NCBI GenBank assembly: GCA_023419875.1
Contig: JAEZXM010000415.1
Coordinates: 1 to 9,366, forward strand
Source: Pseudomonadota bacterium
GTDB taxonomy: Bacteria > Myxococcota > Myxococcia > Myxococcales > Anaeromyxobacteraceae
Direction: 5' to 3'
DNA: 9,366 nucleotides
Shown: in pieces, positions 7,201 through 9,366 of the stretch
Layout: each line of letters starts with the position of its first letter
How positions within the stretch are numbered: the first letter of the stretch is position 1
The notes under the pieces: generated by a model
Database searches by the model: none
Told to the model about the DNA's origin: nothing
What the model saw: the letters and a program-made list of their open reading frames with translations, nothing else
Program-made: the position numbers and the translations under genes

Positions 7201-7389
7201 ATGGTGGATCCCGGCGCCTGGGAGTCCCGGACCCTGACCGGCGTGCTGGGCGTGAACCTGACCCTCGGACCGATCCTCTTCCGCGTCCACTTCGGCCACC
7301 CCTTCGACATCGGCGGGGTGGAGACCCCCGCGCTCGCGGCGGGGGACTCGTGGGTGACGAACGTCACGCTGCGGTATCTGTTCTTCTGA
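4237..7389 (+). CDS. Metallopeptidase (HExxH)-propeller-Omp85-type barrel fusion, outer-membrane protein
   Basis: This 1050-residue exported protein has three parts. A signal peptide (1 to about 17, ending AAAA before QGAPG) precedes a gluzincin-like domain, about 95-335. That domain has the zinc motif H186-E-M-V-H190 and a downstream WFIEGVAEYY (214-223), whose Glu217 is the expected third ligand, as in Peptidase_MA-like families. Residues about 350-640 are a TolB/PD40-type beta-propeller, with repeats recognisable by SPDGRVVLY (363-371), LSPDEKEIAFVG (483-494), EWGPEGIAYASD (528-539) and FLPDGGLLFSSD (573-584). Residues about 674-1050 are an Omp85-type beta-barrel with LRGY (925-928), the counterpart of the VRGF/Y motif, then AELQVPL (946-952). 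The chain ends in TLRYLFF, with the terminal Phe of outer-membrane proteins. About 375 residues suits a 16-stranded barrel. I see no POTRA repeats. All catalytic residues look intact, so a periplasmic or secreted protease anchored to, or passing through, its own barrel is plausible. The substrate is unknown. A lipoprotein gene follows 4 bp later. Confidence 0.9.
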   Translation: MRLLAGLLALLPLAAAAQGAPGITGGPSLCESLRTLDRLVDGARAEERAEAMAHPEDLDLQQVFVFPERAGQNQVAWYPFQWRSLDLPPLGGGPGGIRLYYYASEEAQARRAIPAIESAYARLVEAFHYNPTRRIPFILYATQREFQTQNVFQVTESVLGVTSPQDLKMTVPYFGDHSRFIEVATHEMVHQFQIQKMQDLAPGDTSAIQTLPLWFIEGVAEYYTKGGIDVETDMFLRDLLWNPDPARRYEVLPFAEDRLLGYIPTYKLGQARIAFLAETYGPESIQAFMEQARFGGAASSGQERGFPALVRRVLGEPLAQVDARWRAWMKRRFYPAYLASSLDLANVREIRRLPSEPEAFTTSPDGRVVLYRGIDRRRGRARLVLVDPRSPESSEEVAADDRPGTESLHPIEYRVMALGANVLAYSAQDGIGDRLHLARWRHTPGTNGGKARLRVEGARALDVLPPEGEDRFGRFIAIADPALSPDEKEIAFVGVGSSGQHDIYVAPLDRPSRARRLTDDFFAKKDLEWGPEGIAYASDATAHGRFNLFRIDPTTGVRTRLTTGPSTDRHPVFLPDGGLLFSSDADGKPDLWELRGGRVRRRTDFVTGLTGPRPAARASGILAATFHGGRFRLVQVSPISLLDSEWREVRPEVGEPLPIPVADFPSDPREYRPYAARNWRPQAGFVYGGGSSGFISGRAAGLFTDYLRDHVLFADVSVLGSFDYTQALVLYEDRSRRVGRVLGAYHFVQQQLDPLDVDLVYNQRDFGVTGALRWPLDVFRRFELELSVGATQRYCLTDFDAQITLDCTGLQTPSDAYENDADWRRRNGGTNLTFTPVVRFGYDSVRFHPLAGPIDGSSLLAEVGGGWVPQRQAIHGFARLDAQRYFQLIGRTRLWFRGAAGVSFSPGGTSRLWERSWWLSGADNLRGYGPGDLAFLIGSRFYVANAELQVPLDPIFQLPLFEYVTGVAGLDFGGVFSSWDGRDDSDGDMVDPGAWESRTLTGVLGVNLTLGPILFRVHFGHPFDIGGVETPALAAGDSWVTNVTLRYLFF

Positions 7390-7393
7390 GAAG

Positions 7394-8059
7394 ATGCCGG
7401 GCATGCAAAGGCCGCTCGATGGCCCGTCGATGCCCGTGCTCGTGCTGCTCGCCGCCTGCTCCGCGCTCGCGTGCGCCTCGCCGGGGCCCGCTCCGGCGCC
7501 GCCCTCCGGCTCGGACGCACACGGGCCCGCGGCGGACGCAGCGGTGCTCGTGGACGAGCGCTTCGAGGTGCCGCGACCGATCCCGGCGCTCGCGCAGTAC
7601 GAGGTGCTCACCGACGAGCTCTCGGAACGGCTCGAGCAGGGCGGGCGCTGGCACCTCATCCTCGACAGCCAGTCGGATGCGGAGGCGGAGGTCAGCGGTG
7701 GTGCGGCGGTGCTCCGCATCACGCGCGCGGGCATGCACTGGTACTCCGTCCAGCTCGCGTATCTTCCGATTCGCCTGCGGCCCCACAAGACGTACAGGGT
7801 GACGTTCCAGGCGGTGGCCGACCGGCCCATCGTCACGACGTTCGACCTCGCCCACGTGGGCGCCGGGTGGCACAGCTACACGGGAAGACGCGAGATCGAG
7901 CTCGAGCAGGTGCCGAAGCAGTACGAGGTGCGATTCGTGACCGGAAGTCCCGACGCGGAGGAACGCGCCCGCTTCGAGTTCAATTTCGGCGACGAGGGCC
8001 GCGCCGTGGTCCGGATCGACGACGTGCGGGTGATCGAGGAGGGGCGGCGCGGGCCCTGA
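7394..8059 (+). CDS. Putative outer-membrane lipoprotein with CBM4/9-like beta-sandwich
   Basis: This 221-residue exported protein has a hydrophobic signal (13-26) with lipobox LAAC, giving a lipidated Cys22 followed by Ser, consistent with outer-membrane sorting. A second Cys at 27 (ALAC) is a less good lipobox. A Pro/Ala-rich linker (28-50) leads to a single beta-rich domain, about 51-215. It has W86, WYSVQLAYLPIRLRPHKTY (116-134), RVTFQA (135-140) and the closing RIDDVRVIE (207-215). This order, with a central HKTYRVTFQA strand and a final IDDV strand, resembles carbohydrate-binding modules of the CBM4/9 (PF02018) type. The sugar ligand and even true sugar binding are inferred. The start could also be ATG 7403 or 7430. 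ATG 7403 keeps an Arg in the n-region and has GAGAAG at reasonable spacing. The gene begins 4 bp after the peptidase/barrel stop, so the two are almost certainly co-transcribed and may act together at the cell surface. Confidence 0.82.
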   Translation: MPGMQRPLDGPSMPVLVLLAACSALACASPGPAPAPPSGSDAHGPAADAAVLVDERFEVPRPIPALAQYEVLTDELSERLEQGGRWHLILDSQSDAEAEVSGGAAVLRITRAGMHWYSVQLAYLPIRLRPHKTYRVTFQAVADRPIVTTFDLAHVGAGWHSYTGRREIELEQVPKQYEVRFVTGSPDAEERARFEFNFGDEGRAVVRIDDVRVIEEGRRGP

Positions 8060-8075
8060 ACGGAGCGCCGCCCCT
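8040..8075. terminator. Perfect 11-bp stem between convergent lipoprotein and recA genes
   Basis: AGGGGCGGCGC (8040-8050) and GCGCCGCCCCT (8065-8075) are exact inverted copies around a 14-base loop that contains the lipoprotein stop codon. The right arm overlaps the recA stop. A stem shared by two convergent genes fits a bidirectional transcription barrier, but neither side has a T-tract, so it is not a textbook intrinsic terminator. It may instead act as an mRNA 3'-end stabiliser. Confidence 0.5.
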
Positions 8076-9108
8076 ATGCCACCTCCTCCGCGACCGCAGC
8101 CGCCGGCGAAGCCTGCTGCCCCGCCCCGCCGCTCTTGATTCCCTCGACGAGCCGCTGGAACGCCTCCGGGTTGGCCCGCAGCCACTCCATCGCGCGCTCA
8201 CGGCCCTGGCCGATCCGTTCGCCGCCGAGCGAGAAGTACGCCCCGGACTTCTCGAGCAGCCCGCGCTCCACCCCGAGGTCCACCGCCTCGCCGAGGCGGT
8301 CCACGCCCACGCCGTAGCGGATGTCGAACTCCGCCTCCCGGAACGGCGGCGCGACCTTGTTCTTCACCACCTTCACGCGCGTCCGGTTGCCGACCACGGT
8401 CTCGCCCTCCTTCACCGCGCCGGTGCGCCGGATGTCGAGGCGGACCGAGGCGTAGAACTTGAGGGCGTTCCCGCCGGTGGTGGTCTCCGGGTTCCCGAAG
8501 ACGACGCCGATCTTCATCCGGATCTGGTTGATGAAGATGACGAGGCACTGGTGCCGGGAGACGAACGAGGTGAGCTTGCGCATCGCCTGGCTCATGAGCC
8601 GGGCCTGGATGCCCATGTGCGCGTCGCCCATCTCGCCCTCGATCTCCGCCTTGGGCACGAGCGCGGCCACCGAGTCCACCACCACGAGATCGATCGCCCC
8701 CGAGCGGACGAGCTGCTCGGTGATCTCCAGTCCCTGCTCGCCGGTGTCCGGCTGCGAGATGAGCAGGTCCGGGAGGCTCACGCCAAGCTTCCGCGCGTAG
8801 GTGACGTCGAGGGCGTGCTCGGCGTCGATGAACGCGGCGATGCCGCCCGCGCGCTGCACCTCGGCGATGGCGTGCAGGGCGAGCGTGGTCTTGCCGGACG
8901 ACTCCGGGCCGAAGATCTCCACGAGCCGCCCGCGGGGAAGGCCGTTCACCCCGAGCGCAAGGTCGAGGCCGATCGACCCGCTCGACACCACCGGCACCGC
9001 CTCCACCTCGGCGTCCGGGCCGAGGCGCATGATCGACCCCTTGCCGAACTGCTTCTCGATGCCGACCACGGCCAGCGCGATCGCCTTCGCCTTCTCCAGC
9101 CTGCTCAT
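8074..9108 (-). CDS. recA: RecA recombinase
   Basis: RecA forms ATP-dependent filaments on single-stranded DNA, drives homologous pairing and acts as co-protease for LexA-type repressors. The 344-residue protein is normal length and carries all hallmarks: Walker A GPESSGKT (67-74), the catalytic Glu97 in DAEHALD (95-101), Walker B LVVVDS (141-146), loop L1 [12 protein letters not shown] (155-166), [12 protein letters not shown] (194-205) and loop L2 with [14 protein letters not shown] (205-218). The C-terminal tail (326-344) is Gly/Ala-rich with only two Glu residues, less acidic than the E. coli tail that restrains DNA binding. The ATG at 9108 is preceded by AAGGAAGG (9121-9114) at five bases, a strong ribosome site. 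The gene starts 15 bp after comM, leaving no room for its own promoter in the gap. It is therefore transcribed through comM or from a promoter inside it. Confidence 0.99.
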   Translation of the reverse strand: MSRLEKAKAIALAVVGIEKQFGKGSIMRLGPDAEVEAVPVVSSGSIGLDLALGVNGLPRGRLVEIFGPESSGKTTLALHAIAEVQRAGGIAAFIDAEHALDVTYARKLGVSLPDLLISQPDTGEQGLEITEQLVRSGAIDLVVVDSVAALVPKAEIEGEMGDAHMGIQARLMSQAMRKLTSFVSRHQCLVIFINQIRMKIGVVFGNPETTTGGNALKFYASVRLDIRRTGAVKEGETVVGNRTRVKVVKNKVAPPFREAEFDIRYGVGVDRLGEAVDLGVERGLLEKSGAYFSLGGERIGQGRERAMEWLRANPEAFQRLVEGIKSGGAGQQASPAAAVAEEVA

Positions 9109-9123
9109 CGCGACCTTCCTTTC

Positions 9124-9366
9124 TCAGAGAATGGGCCGGTCGAGGGCCCGGTACTGGATCGCCTCCGCCACCTGCGCCACCCCCACCACCTCCCGTCCTT
9201 CCAGGTCGGCAATGGTGCGCGCCACCCGGAGCACCTTGTCGTGCGCCCGCGCGGAGAGCCCGAGCCGCGCCACCGCGTCCGCGAGCAGCTTCCTGCCCTG
9301 CTCGTCGGGCCCGCAGATCCGGCGGAGCGCGGCGCCGCGGAGGCGCGCGTTGCAGCGGGCCACCCG
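9124..9366 (-). CDS. comM: ComM/YifB-family Mg-chelatase-like AAA ATPase, C-terminal end only
   Basis: Eighty C-terminal residues are visible; the gene runs off the right edge. The segment contains ARLGLSARAHDKVLRVARTI followed by ADLEG and then VAEAIQYRALDR, the highly conserved end of the Mg-chelatase-like C-terminal domain (YifB/ComM). In Vibrio, ComM is a hexameric helicase that promotes branch migration during natural transformation. The ATPase motifs lie outside the window, so intactness cannot be judged. It is immediately upstream of recA in the same direction, which is functionally coherent since both act in recombination. Confidence 0.9.
   Translation of the reverse strand, partial: RVARCNARLRGAALRRICGPDEQGRKLLADAVARLGLSARAHDKVLRVARTIADLEGREVVGVAQVAEAIQYRALDRPIL

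Noticed and set aside
3970..7836. A 1288-codon open frame on the minus strand opposite the peptidase/barrel gene
   Set aside because: It is antisense to a gene with clear signal peptide, zinc site, propeller and barrel motifs. Its product is a low-complexity mix of Arg, Glu, Gly, Val and Pro, as expected of the reverse complement of GC-rich codons.
7364..8185. Minus-strand open frame across the lipoprotein gene and into recA
   Set aside because: It overlaps two supported genes and its translation is compositionally typical of a reverse-frame shadow.
1..9366. Search for CRISPR repeats, tRNA or rRNA genes, insertion sequences and phage genes
   Set aside because: No regularly spaced repeats, transposase motifs, terminal inverted repeats or RNA-gene signatures were seen by eye anywhere in the window.

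Overview
The window is extremely G+C-rich, with codon third positions almost always G or C, and carries typical chromosomal housekeeping genes: pgpA, cinA, recA and the 3' end of comM. The RecA sequence, the overall composition and the large outer-membrane and lipoprotein genes suggest a Gram-negative deltaproteobacterium-type organism, most likely a myxobacterium of the Anaeromyxobacter kind. That assignment is inference from composition and protein style, not from a database match.

Layout, left to right. (1) 2-1716, plus strand: the end of pgpA (phosphatidylglycerophosphatase A), translationally coupled by an ATGA overlap to a full-length cinA (two domains, MoCF-like plus NMN-deamidase-like). 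(2) 1725-2525, minus strand: a one-component regulator with a MerR/excisionase-type helix-turn-helix and a cobalamin-binding domain. It keeps both sequence signatures of the CarH/LitR B12 photoreceptors (W-x9-EH and DxHxxG). (3) 2615-3589, plus strand: a lipoprotein with two fasciclin (FAS1) domains, divergent from the regulator. The 89-bp gap between them contains a perfect 9-bp inverted repeat (2537-2545 / 2563-2571), a candidate shared operator. A strong hairpin with a T-rich tail follows the gene. (4) 3671-4117, minus strand: a small hypothetical protein. (5) 4237-7389, plus strand: a 1050-residue exported protein joining a HExxH metallopeptidase domain, a TolB/PD40-type propeller and an Omp85-type outer-membrane barrel. 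A lipoprotein with a CBM4/9-like beta-sandwich follows 4 bp later (7394-8059). (6) 8074-9366, minus strand: recA, preceded by the end of comM with only 15 bp between them.

The housekeeping blocks on both flanks are ordinary. The middle holds the parts worth following up. The first is a putative light- or B12-responsive switch: a CarH/LitR-like regulator, a palindromic operator, and a divergent FAS1 adhesion lipoprotein. The second is a two-gene cell-surface unit made of the protease-propeller-Omp85 fusion and its partner lipoprotein. I saw no rRNA, tRNA, CRISPR array, insertion sequence or phage signature.
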